NCBI GenBank assembly: GCA_039583875.1
Contig: CM077166.1
Location: 76,238,564 to 76,302,563 of the forward strand
DNA from: Platanthera guangdongensis
Lineage: Eukaryota; Streptophyta; Magnoliopsida; Asparagales; Orchidaceae
DNA: 64,000 nt
Direction of reading: 5' to 3'
Both the position numbers and the translations under genes were made by a program. The notes under the pieces were generated by a model, which was not told the origin of the DNA, ran no database searches, and saw only the letters and a list, made by a program, of their open reading frames with translations. Of the stretch, positions 55,671 to 64,000 are shown piece after piece; position 1 is the first letter of the stretch; each line of letters begins with the position of its first letter.

Positions 55671-56627
55671 CGAGAATCTTGTGGATTGCATGTAAATATG
55701 TATTTTGTTGGCTGTTTGTTCATATGATGAACATTGTACCTAAGTTTTTCTTTTACAATTAATGGCAAGTTCTTTTATTATGTCTTTTTCTATATGATAG
55801 TTAAATGTTAACATAATAGATACCCTTAGAATGTTTGCTTCCATGGGACATCAAGTACGTGACTTGAATGTGAGAGCCTATGATTTATTTGAAGCTTCAT
55901 TCTTAAAGGTCCCTGGTCGAGTATCATCATAGAAGCTAAGGGTGATGATGGTACATGAAGACTAGCACGTGTGTTGACTGATGACCGGTTCTCACAGGTC
56001 ATGATATTGTGATATCAAGTCATCAGGTGGGTACTTGTTAGTGAACAAGTTGTACTGGACAGACCCAACCTGAGACTACTCTGTGGATTGTCATCCAATC
56101 GTGTCACGAGTAGGTCTCAATTGACAATGGTGTTGTGATCCTTTGACCTTAAGTCACAGCATTCATCAAGTGAGGAAGAGTGTGCTTTGATGCCATCTAA
56201 AGTCTTCCTTGAGAAAGGTTGATGATAAGGGTGGTTGTTGGGCATGTTACGAATCATTTGGGTGTTTGTGTGTGAGTAGATATGGGATTTGTCCTCCTGT
56301 ATGACAGGAGTTGCATCCATGGGCCCCTTGATGGAACTGGACTGAGAAATGCATGGCCATGCTTGGTTGAGTCAATATGTGATATTGGACTCACCATTCT
56401 CTGGAAGTCCGTCCTGGATCAAGAAACTTGGATTGAGCTATTACGAGGGTGACACAGTCCATGCCTCTAATTATTTCCGGATGTAAGGGACAAAGGGACA
56501 AAGACAACGCTGATACATTGGTCATAAAGGCTTATGAGTTATGAACTCTTATTGCTTGGGGAGCAATGAAGCATTGCTAGATGCCGTTCATTGTTTGTTA
56601 GGTTTTTGCTTTGATACTTTCGAGATC
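55671..56627 (+). other. 3' non-coding stretch of G
   Basis: About 0.96 kb between the pol stop and the polypurine tract with no recognisable ORF, array or repeat. Confidence 0.6.
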
Positions 56628-56638
56628 AAGTGGGAGTC
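56628..56638 (+). promoter_or_regulatory. Polypurine tract of G
   Basis: AAGTGGGAGTC directly before the 3' LTR. Confidence 0.75.
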
Positions 56639-57786
56639 TGTTGGAGTTACCATTGTGATCTGGAAGTGATCAAACATATGATCTCACTGCCAACGCGATA
56701 TGAGCCTGCAAGGTCGCACATAAGAGATGTGGAGAAGTTGGATAATTGACTGTGTTGGTAAAGGTTGCCAATCACCGACCTGAATGGGGTGTGGGCAAAG
56801 TGTTGCCTTAAAGAATCATCGGGTTGGGCAAATGTTGCCTCGAAGGATTGGCAAGCATAGTCGGCCGAGGGTCGACGAGAATCGTCGAGAATAGTTCTGT
56901 GATTCTCGCCGATCGACGAGAATCGTCGAGAATAGTTCTCTGATTCTCGCCGATCGGCGTGTATTGTCGACCCTGTTCGACGTGTATCGTCAGTGATTCT
57001 CGACGATCGACGAGAATCGTCAACCTGCGATTCGACGTGAATCATCGGGCATTCTCACCGATTGATACTCGCCGAATATGCTGGTGATTCTCGCCGACCG
57101 ATTCTCGCTGACTGGTTCCCGCCAATTCTAGCCGATTCTCGCTGATCCTTAGTGATTCTCGACGATCGATTCTCACCGATCGGCTGATCATTCTCGCCGA
57201 TTCTGGAACCCTTATTCTTGGGTGGTCTGCGGATAGCGATTTTCCTAGGTTTATTTAAACCTTTGGTATAAATAGAACACTTAGGGTTTTTTCGGGTTTA
57301 CTACTACTGATCGAATCGAACCCGACGGAAGAGTTCCTTTCTTCATTCCGCCGATCCCGAATCCCGCCGCCGACGGAAGGGTTCCGCCGCCGCCGTGATC
57401 GCTCCGCTGACCTCCTCTTCTCCGGCGACTGTCGCTGGCGTTGCTCTTCCTGACGCGGACCTAGCAGTCCGTGGAAAGCAAGGTGCGGTCCTCTCCTCCA
57501 TCCCGATCTTCCGTGTGATGGAAAGCCTGGTGTTCTCCCGCTCGTGTGGACTTCTGCAGAAACGTGGATATTATTCCACGTAGAACTCGCCACTAGCAAG
57601 AAGACAAAGTTTGGAGCATCTCTGTTGAGTTGTGAGTCAACGCCACCGAGGTAATTTTTGCCTATTTTTTGCTAACTTCTTGATTCAACGTTCATAGCCC
57701 GATCCACATCTCTTTGGGTTTTTCTTGATGTTTTTCCTTCCGCTGCGTGCACAAGTGTTGTGCCACCCTCATAGAGAAACCCAACA
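56639..57786 (+). repeat. 3' LTR of G (1148 bp)
   Basis: Matches 49583-50732 throughout; TATA box TATAAATAG at 57267; ends AACCCAACA before the AGTTC target copy. Confidence 0.95.
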
Positions 57787-57995
57787 AGTTCAGCATTTCT
57801 CAGATAGTATGAACTATCTCTTCCAGTCAACGATCGTCAAACGGCGCTCGACGAGTTTGTTCTCTGAACGATCGTCGAACAGAGCTCGACGCTCTCCAAT
57901 ATCGTCGAATGGAGATCGACGATGTTGAAGACTCTTCAGATTCCTTTAGAAGCCTCGATCGTCGAACTGAGTTCAACGATCTTTCCAATTCTGCG
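57787..57995. repeat. Pre-env TCGA array of D, right part
   Basis: Continues the array cut by G. TCGA centres near 57849, 57876, 57887, 57906 and 57917: paired sites 11 bases apart. The first five bases are the right-hand target copy of G. Confidence 0.9.
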
Positions 57996-58006
57996 TCGAA
58001 CCCTAA

Positions 58007-58013
58007 TATAAAA
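58007..58013 (+). promoter_or_regulatory. TATA box before env-like ORF (D)
   Basis: TATAAAA, 121 bases before the env-like ATG and just after the array. Confidence 0.55.
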
Positions 58014-58127
58014 TTCATTTTTCGCCGTCGTTCTCCTTTGCGCTTTCGATTTCTCTGCAAGAATTTTCTTTCCCTCCAAACAGTTCTGCACTTGGTCGTT
58101 TTGTTTGTTGAATTTTTGCAAGTACCC

Positions 58128-61100
58128 ATGGCTGTGTCTGTTGCTGTTTTAGCCGCCATGAAGTTTGATGCTGGTTTCGACATTGACATGGAATCCTTCA
58201 GCACAACCGACCAGGTCTTTCAAGATATTTTGGGATTATTCAAAGACCAGAACCTGACAGCAATAATGACCACAAGGATTAAGCTTGCATCTGATGAGAT
58301 AAAGGAATGGGTCTACACTGCCCACAATCAATACAACTCCACCATTGTTGGGTCTATATCTGACACTCAGGTACCCTTAACCCCAGCAATTCTATCAGAA
58401 GTTTTTGAGTTGAGGAATGGTGAAGATACTGCTGACTTGTCTGGAGAAGAGTATTCTGACCTGCTTGCCAGAATGGGTCATTCAGAAGCTAACCCTAGCA
58501 AGCTCTTCAAAAAGCACCTATCCGTGGAATACAGATTCATGGTAGATGTTGTTGGGAAAGTGCTACTGGCTAAGCACTCTGCCCATGATACAATCTCAAG
58601 GTATCAGCTCTGCCTCATGGGAGCTCTTGTAGACAGAAAAAATCTGACTTGGGGAGAAGTCTTCTTTGACCTTATCAAGAAAAAGATCAACAAAAGTTTT
58701 GTAAATTTGGAAGGATTATTGGGGTGTTTCTGCAGCACAGGTGCCCTATTTTGCTGGTCTCCTCTGGAATCCATATCAATGCTTCCAAGAGACTGTCTTG
58801 TGCCCTCTTTGGAAAATGGGATAGACAAATCATTAAGCCCAGCAGGCCCTCCTCCAGCACTCCTTTAGGCACAAGGACTCTCAGAGTCACTTCTCCACAG
58901 GTCTCTGCCCCTGCAGATGACCTGTCTGCTGTTGTTGCCTCTCCTCCTACTCCAATTCCATCCCTTCCCATATCTTCTACCATTCCAGCTCCATCCACCA
59001 TTATCATATCCATCCCCTCTCCAACATCCACACCATCTCCAGTACCTATTCTACCAACACCAGAAGACCATTTCCATCCCTTATTCTCCTACCCTCCACC
59101 AGATGCCACTTCATCACCCTCCATTCCATCCTTCACCCTAATTGATGATTCCTTTATGGATGATTCACCATCCTCTCCTCCTGAGCTACCCTCATCCTCC
59201 ACATCCTATCAAGAACTTCTACAAGAGATTATTGACCAACCCACATTCACCCCATCCATCTTCATCCCACTATCCTCCATATCCACCTTACCCACACCTC
59301 AGCCATCTCTTCCCCCATTCTCCAGCTCTCCAATACCTTCACCAACAGCTGCTCCTCCATCTTCTACCTATGCTCCAGTCACCCTTGAGCAAGTGGACAT
59401 CCCAGCCCTTGCTGACAGGTTGTATGAACTGCTAGCCCCCAGGCTATCTCTTCTTCTGGAGACCTCCTTGGCTCCCTTACACCTGTCAGTGGCAGCCCTC
59501 TCTGCCAGGCTCTCTTCTATATTCCCTCAGGCAGCCCCTACCATAGTGTGCCTTGATCCAGCCTTGTCTGAATCTAGGCAGGGGGAGATGCCCTATGAAG
59601 TGAGTCTTCCTGTTGCTGCTGTTGCTGCTTCTGTTTTTATGAGCCTGTCTGCTGCTGCTGCTGCTGCTGTTATTGATGCTTCTTCAGCTCCTGCTCTTGC
59701 TGCTGTTGCTGTGCCTCAAGCACAATTTCCTCCTGCTGCAGTCCTTGCAATAGACCTCAGGTCTTTGCTATCAAATTTTGATCAGTTTTATTTCAGCTGT
59801 CTGCCAGAGATAACTGCTGTCTAGCCTCCAGAGGATCTATCCAAGGCACTTGTGCCATTCTCTTGCTGTGACCCAAGCATTATCACCTCCTTTGTCAATT
59901 CAGTGTATGCTGCTGCTTCTTCTGAAGAAAGCATTATTATTGCTTCTGATATTGTTGCCTCTACTGCTGCTGAAGTTTCTGTTATTACTGTTGAACCAAT
60001 TTCCAAGGAAATTCTTATGTCAGAGGCACCTGAGTTTGAGCCTTCTGCAGTTTCTTATGATAACTCTACTGTTGTTGTTGCTGTTACCTCTCCAGAGCCT
60101 ATAGTTGCTGCTGCTATTGTTATTGCTTCTATATCTGCTGCTGTTACTACTTCAACACATGCTGCTACACCCTCTGTTGCCTCATCTGCTTCTGTACAGC
60201 TCAAGAAGGATTTGATGAAGAAAATTGATGCTCTTTATGATGACCAGAGTTCTGAAAGTGATGAGTACAGAACAAACTCTGATGACTCTTCTGCTACCAT
60301 TGCCAGGAAAAGAAAGGCAAGGAGCAAAGCTATGAAGAGAGTACCTCCTGTAAGGTCAAAGATAACAATGATATTCCATACTACATTCTTCATGACTGCC
60401 CTATTACTGAGCACTGGATGCAATACTCTAAGAACCAACTGAAAGCAATGAATAAGAAGAGAAAATATGAAAAGGGTTCCTCTCAATTCCAACACTCTCA
60501 TCCTCCTCCACCACCTCCTCCTGATGCAGGTGTAGGTGGAAGCTCTGCAGCTCAACCCCCAACTAGAAGTCAGGCCCCCTATCAGCCTCATGCTAGATCT
60601 TATAATAGGGGAAGCCAATCCAGGGATTCTCATTCCAGGAGAGGAGGATATAGAGGAAATCAAAGAGATCTCCAAGTTTACTCCAAAGGTTACTCAAGGC
60701 AACACCCATATTCCAGGGGAGGATAAGTTTCTATTTATACCACATCTGGTCCTTTCCCCTATAAATTAAGGGAAACTGTGTCTTCTAGGCTTCCTCAGGA
60801 CAATCCCTCTAACAGATATGACCCCTCAGTACCTTTTGAGGATCCTGAGAACAATCCAGCTGCTTGGGCTGCAAGATTAAAAGAACTAGCTGCACTGGAT
60901 CAGATCAAAAAGTCTAGAGAGCAAGGAAGAGATTTCTCCAACATCTCAACAATGTCTGAACAAAGAAAGAAAGAGCTAGAAAGATATGCGTCAAGTAAAT
61001 TCTTTGATTCTGACAAGTATATAGAACTACATCCTGAAGCTGTAGTTCCCAGGCCTAAACAGCAAACATCTTTAGGTGCAGTAGATGATACCAGATCAAA

Positions 61101-61161
61101 CAAAGAAGCCCTCAATCCCAACAGAGAGATCAAACTTGTTAAGGGCAAGGAAAAGAAATGA
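58128..61161 (+). pseudogene. Env-like accessory ORF of D
   Basis: I start it at ATG 58128 (MAVSVAVLAAMKFD); the frame also stays open upstream to 57909 through the array, which is unlikely to be coding. The N-terminal globular part (FMVDVVGKVLLAKH, LIKKKINKS) matches A, B and H. A frameshift near 58720 leads to the frame 58724-59824, with KWDRQI then a very long Pro/Ser/Thr-rich and Ala/Val-rich low-complexity region. TAG at 59822 is in frame; a second frameshift lies near 60390. The C-terminus (60418-61161) has Pro runs, an Arg/Gly/Ser-rich stretch, a TAA at 60724, and Lys/Glu-rich helices. No clear signal or membrane helix. Function unknown. Confidence 0.75.
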
Positions 61162-61318
61162 TAATGTAAGGTGACATTCTCTGTGATTTCTGATTACTAT
61201 CTGGATGTTATATATCTCTGTGGTTCTGCAATGTCTAGCTTGTTGTTTTTCTGTTTTGCTTCTTGTATGTTGTTATTAAATTTTTTTTCCAAAGTCTGTA
61301 AATAGTAATCCTAACCCA

Positions 61319-61331
61319 AATAGGGGGAGAT
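61319..61331 (+). promoter_or_regulatory. Polypurine tract of D
   Basis: AATAGGGGGAGAT directly before the 3' LTR. Confidence 0.85.
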
Positions 61332-62843
61332 TATTGGAACACCCTATTACTAATTTGGGTCAGGATCACTATGTCTCTTGGAAACAAATGTTTGTCCTCA
61401 TGTATAGCTCTATAGGTCAATTAGAATTGAGTCTAAGGGTTAGAAGTCTAGGTTTGGAAGCTGCCCTCAAGACCAGGATTTTCTGTTTGGATACTAAGTC
61501 ATATCGTCGAGCTCAGCACGATGATTCGTCGAACTCCGATCGACGATCGTCTAGCTCAACTTCGACAGATCGTCGAACTCCATTCGACGATCGCTGAGCT
61601 CAACTTCATCATATCGTCGAACTCCATTCGATGATCGGTGAGCTCAGGTCGACGATTTTGACTCTGCTTTGGATCTTTATCTCTGAGCTCAGTTCGACGA
61701 TCTTTGAGCTCAGATCGACGATATTTTACTGATGTATATTTCCAGATCGCTGAGCTCAGTTCGACGATAGCAGAGCTCAGTTCGACGTTTTCAGATAACT
61801 TCAAGGATGTTTCTAGATTCAAATTCAAATCAGTTAAGGAGTTATTCTGCAATTAATTCAGAGATTTCCTAGCTGTTTTCATTCATTTCTGGACCAAGTT
61901 TCAAGGAATATTTGTATGGATTTTCCTCCAGAAGAGATTTTGCAATTAAGGATGCCATTAATGCAGGCCAACGGCTATTCTTCTCAGAGAATGTTTTTCC
62001 ATTCAGTACCAGAGAATAAAAGAGAAGAATTCTTTTTGAATCTCTAAGAAAGAGATACACAGAGACACACAGTCAGACATCATAATCTTCAACAAAATAT
62101 TCTGTCTCAAGGAATTCTCAAGAACACACATCCAAGGAGATCAAGCTCTCTCAAATCTTCAGATCTCTCTTGTCCAAAGTGTTCAAGGCCAACATATTTC
62201 AAGACTCCAAACATTCAACATTTCAGCTATTGCTGAAATCATCTATTGCTGGAGTTCAATCTTTGAAGTCCTATCACCCTCAGCAAAGCTTTTCTTCCTG
62301 AAGATCTCAAGGATTCAGGGGGAGCTTTGACATCAACAATCCACATAGTCTTCTCAGTTGTTTGAGAAAGAGAAGACTTCCATCACTCTCTCACCCCCTC
62401 TCTGTAAAGGGTTTCTCAAACTCCCTTCAAAAGTTTGAGCTTGGTTTTTGAGCACCTTGTCAAAAGCTCATTGGTAGCAAGACACCTGATCAAAAAATCT
62501 GCTTTGGTTTTTGAGCACCTTATCAAAAGCTCATTGGTGCCCAGGACACCTGATCAACTCATCCTGTAGTGGATTCCTACCTAGGGTGGTAGAAGAGTGG
62601 ATGTACCCAGGTTTAGGGGAACCACAATATTTCCTTGTGTCTTCGGATTTGCTTGTTTTTATTTTTGTTTCTGGCCTTGATTATTCTGTGATTAGCTTTT
62701 GAGTAGTATAGTTCTGTGATTAGATTTTTAATTGCTTCCCTGCTCACTCATATTACAACAATTGTTGTAAAAAGTTTCAAAGCACCATATACTCTATTCC
62801 CCCCCCCCCCCTCTAGAGTATATCAGATCTAGCTGCACTTTCA
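61332..62843 (+). repeat. 3' LTR of D (1512 bp)
   Basis: Matches 42538-44044; the first bases are TATTGG where the 5' copy has TGTTGG. It carries the same TCGA array (61510-61790), shared box (62597) and stem-loop with expanded C run. Confidence 0.95.
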
Positions 62844-62848
62844 GGTTG
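62844..62848. other. Target-site duplication of D, right (GGTTG)
   Basis: Second copy of the 5-base target; E gag resumes directly after it. Confidence 0.95.
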
Positions 62849-63784
62849 GGACCTCCCACCTTCGACGGGAGTGCTGACTTTATGATTATAGACGATTGGA
62901 TCATCTCCATCGAGGAGATGTTTTCGTATTCTGGAATTCTAGAAACCTAGAAGGTGATGATTGCAGCCTATCAGTTAAAAGGTCTGGCGAAGAGTTGGTG
63001 GATTCGGGAAATAGAGAGCCTGAAGGAAGGCTATACTTGGGAATCTTTTAAGAAGATGTTGCTTAAAAAGTTTCTACCCTCGGTCGAGCAAGACCGCCCG
63101 ATGAATAACTTCCTGCATCTAAAGCAGAGACAACTTACCGTGAGAGAGTATGAAATTGAGTTTAGCAAACTAAGCAGGTTCGCTCCGGATTTGGTAGCTT
63201 CTCAGGAGGATAGAGTGAAACGTTTCTTGGGAGGACTAAGAAGCGATGTCCAGGAGTTGGCATGTGCTTACCAAGCTGAAAGTTATGCTAAAGCAGTGGA
63301 AGACGCTTTAAAAGTGAAGGCGATTGAAAACGCCAAGAACCGCGGTGCTGCAGCAAGGAAGGAGAAAAGAAAAGGTGTTGAGAATGGTAGCTCCAGGGCA
63401 ACTGGCCCTTCTTCGAAGAAGAAAAGTAAGGATGTGTGTAGCTTCTGTGGTCGACCTGGCCACCCCTACGAAAGGTGCTTCAAGAGGACTGCCACCCTGA
63501 AGCAGCAGCAGTGCATGCCATCCAAGGTGCACCCAAGGGAGAGCTTGTGTGCTCGTTCTATGCAAGGAAGGGTCATGATGTGACTCATTGCTGAATGAAA
63601 GAAAGGGTTTGCTTCCAGTGTGGGCAGAAGGGACACCAGAAGTCTTCGTGCCCCCAGGCTCAGTCCCCATTGTAGCCTGCCCCACTTCAAGCTCTTCCAC
63701 CGCCACCAAACCTAGATAAAGGAAAGGCAAAGCTGAACATGATGACCATCGAGCAAGCCCAAACCTTTACGTAAGTGATATCAG
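62849..63784 (+). pseudogene. gag: Gag of gypsy E, main part
   Basis: Resumes with GPPTFDG, passes TAG at 62948, then is open (62954-63583) through the gag fold (LAKSWW near 62978, KKFLPSVEQD near 63070, RLGG-type FLGGLRSDVQ near 63223). A Lys/Arg linker is followed by a first zinc knuckle CSFCGRPGHPYERC near 63440. A frameshift near 63490 moves to the next frame, which holds a second knuckle with Cys-to-Tyr (CSFY..GHDVTHC), a TGA, a third knuckle CFQCGQKGHQKSSC near 63610, another TAG and a TAA at 63772. It ends at the intron donor. Confidence 0.8.
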
Positions 63785-63868
63785 GTTAGCCTCAGTGTAA
63801 ATTATCCTTATTAATTATCATTGTTGCCCTAGTTGTCGTTCGTTTAGTTATGTATGTTACTGTTTTAG
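63785..63868 (+). other. 84-base intron at the gag-protease junction of E
   Basis: Gag codons for Val-Ile-Ser-Gly are cut after the first base of Gly by GTTAGCC; the segment is AT-rich and ends TACTGTTTTAG. Joining the ends completes the Gly codon and continues into protease in frame. Position and phase equal those in C. A stronger donor, GTAAGT, lies at 63771 but would give the wrong phase. Confidence 0.7.
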
Positions 63869-64000
63869 GGGAGTTTAAGGTGCGGAATAGGTGGGCGTGC
63901 GTTCTTTTTTATTCGGGTGCCACCCATTCCTTTGTGGCTCGGAGGTTTGTCGATAAACATCGCCTGAGTGTGGACGATTTCGGAGGCTCCTTCAATGTCA
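63869..64000 (+). pseudogene. pol: Protease start of gypsy E
   Basis: The second exon reads EFKVRNRWACVLF then Tyr-Ser-Gly-Ala-Thr-His-Ser-Phe near 63904. The catalytic Asp of the usual Asp-Ser-Gly is Tyr, one base change from GAT. The frame is open to the window end. Confidence 0.75.

Larger units (their letters stand above)
49583..57786 (+). mobile_element. Element G: complete non-Sirevirus copia element (8.2 kb)
   Basis: LTRs of 1150 and 1148 bases with about 30 differences by eye (about 2.7%), target duplication AGTTC, primer site at 50733, polypurine tract at 56628, and one gag-pol frame with only two stops. There is no env-like ORF; about 0.97 kb on each side of gag-pol is non-coding. 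Confidence 0.95.
42538..62843 (+). mobile_element. Element D: complete Sirevirus copia, interrupted by G
   Basis: Two LTRs of 1507 and 1512 bases with about 35-40 differences by eye (about 2.5%), 5-base target duplication, primer site, polypurine tract, gag, pol and env-like ORF. Without G and its extra target copy D is about 12.1 kb. Its reading frames carry stops and frameshifts, so it is non-autonomous now but inserted fairly recently. Confidence 0.95.
42235..64000 (+). mobile_element. Gypsy element E, split by element D
   Basis: Only 42235-42537 and 62849-64000 belong to E; the DNA between is D with G inside. The two parts continue in one reading frame across a single copy of the D target site GGTTG. 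The right part runs past the window end. Gag layout with three zinc knuckles and the same gag-protease intron as C place it among the gypsies; the clade is not certain. Confidence 0.85.

Noticed and set aside
56117..56320. Antisense ORF in the 3' non-coding part of G
   Set aside because: 67 codons, no domain, no conservation that can be seen; most likely chance.

Overview
The window is plant nuclear DNA made almost entirely of nested LTR retrotransposons. There are both Ty1/copia and Ty3/gypsy polyproteins, initiator-methionine-tRNA-type primer sites (TGGTATCA), plant-style TATA boxes, and copia elements with an extra reading frame after pol, the layout of the angiosperm Sirevirus lineage. 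No host gene, rRNA, tRNA gene or CRISPR was found. A large, repeat-rich angiosperm genome is suggested; the species cannot be told.

Layout (letters are mine). H, 100-7976, minus strand: a decayed Sirevirus-like element that keeps gag and env-like remnants but has lost nearly all of pol. 7977-13123: AT-rich non-coding DNA, probably including the long 5' LTR of gypsy element F, whose gag (13308-14390) is cut by element A. A, 14391-24153, plus: Sirevirus with gag, pol and env-like ORF; its 3' LTR is cut by B. B, 24154-32821, plus: Sirevirus with a deletion in RT/RNase H; its env-like ORF ends abruptly against C. C, 32822-40262, minus: gypsy chromovirus with chromodomain and an almost completely lost 3' LTR. 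40263-41786: LTR piece of a relative of C. E, 42235-42537 and 62849-64000, plus: gypsy gag, split by D. D, 42538-62843, plus: a complete Sirevirus with target duplication GGTTG, itself split by G, 49583-57786, a complete copia element with target duplication AGTTC.

Working parts. In the Sirevirus-like elements the LTR should drive gag and pol, and a separate TATA box lies 90-120 bases upstream of each env-like ORF. Each family carries its own dense array of short, mostly TCGA-centred palindromes (A GTGTCGACAC, B TACTCGAGTA, D TCGTCGAAC/GATCGAC) in the LTR and again directly before the env-like ORF. Array members are spaced by about 11 or 21-22 bases, one or two turns of the helix. Gypsy C carries a similar but less regular array, and copia G another. 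At the gag-protease junction both gypsies where it can be read (C, E) have an AT-rich GT-AG intron of 76 and 84 bases at the same codon and phase; the four Sirevirus-like elements have a much shorter GT-AG-like interruption there. All reading frames except small pieces are broken, mostly by stops expected from C-to-T change.
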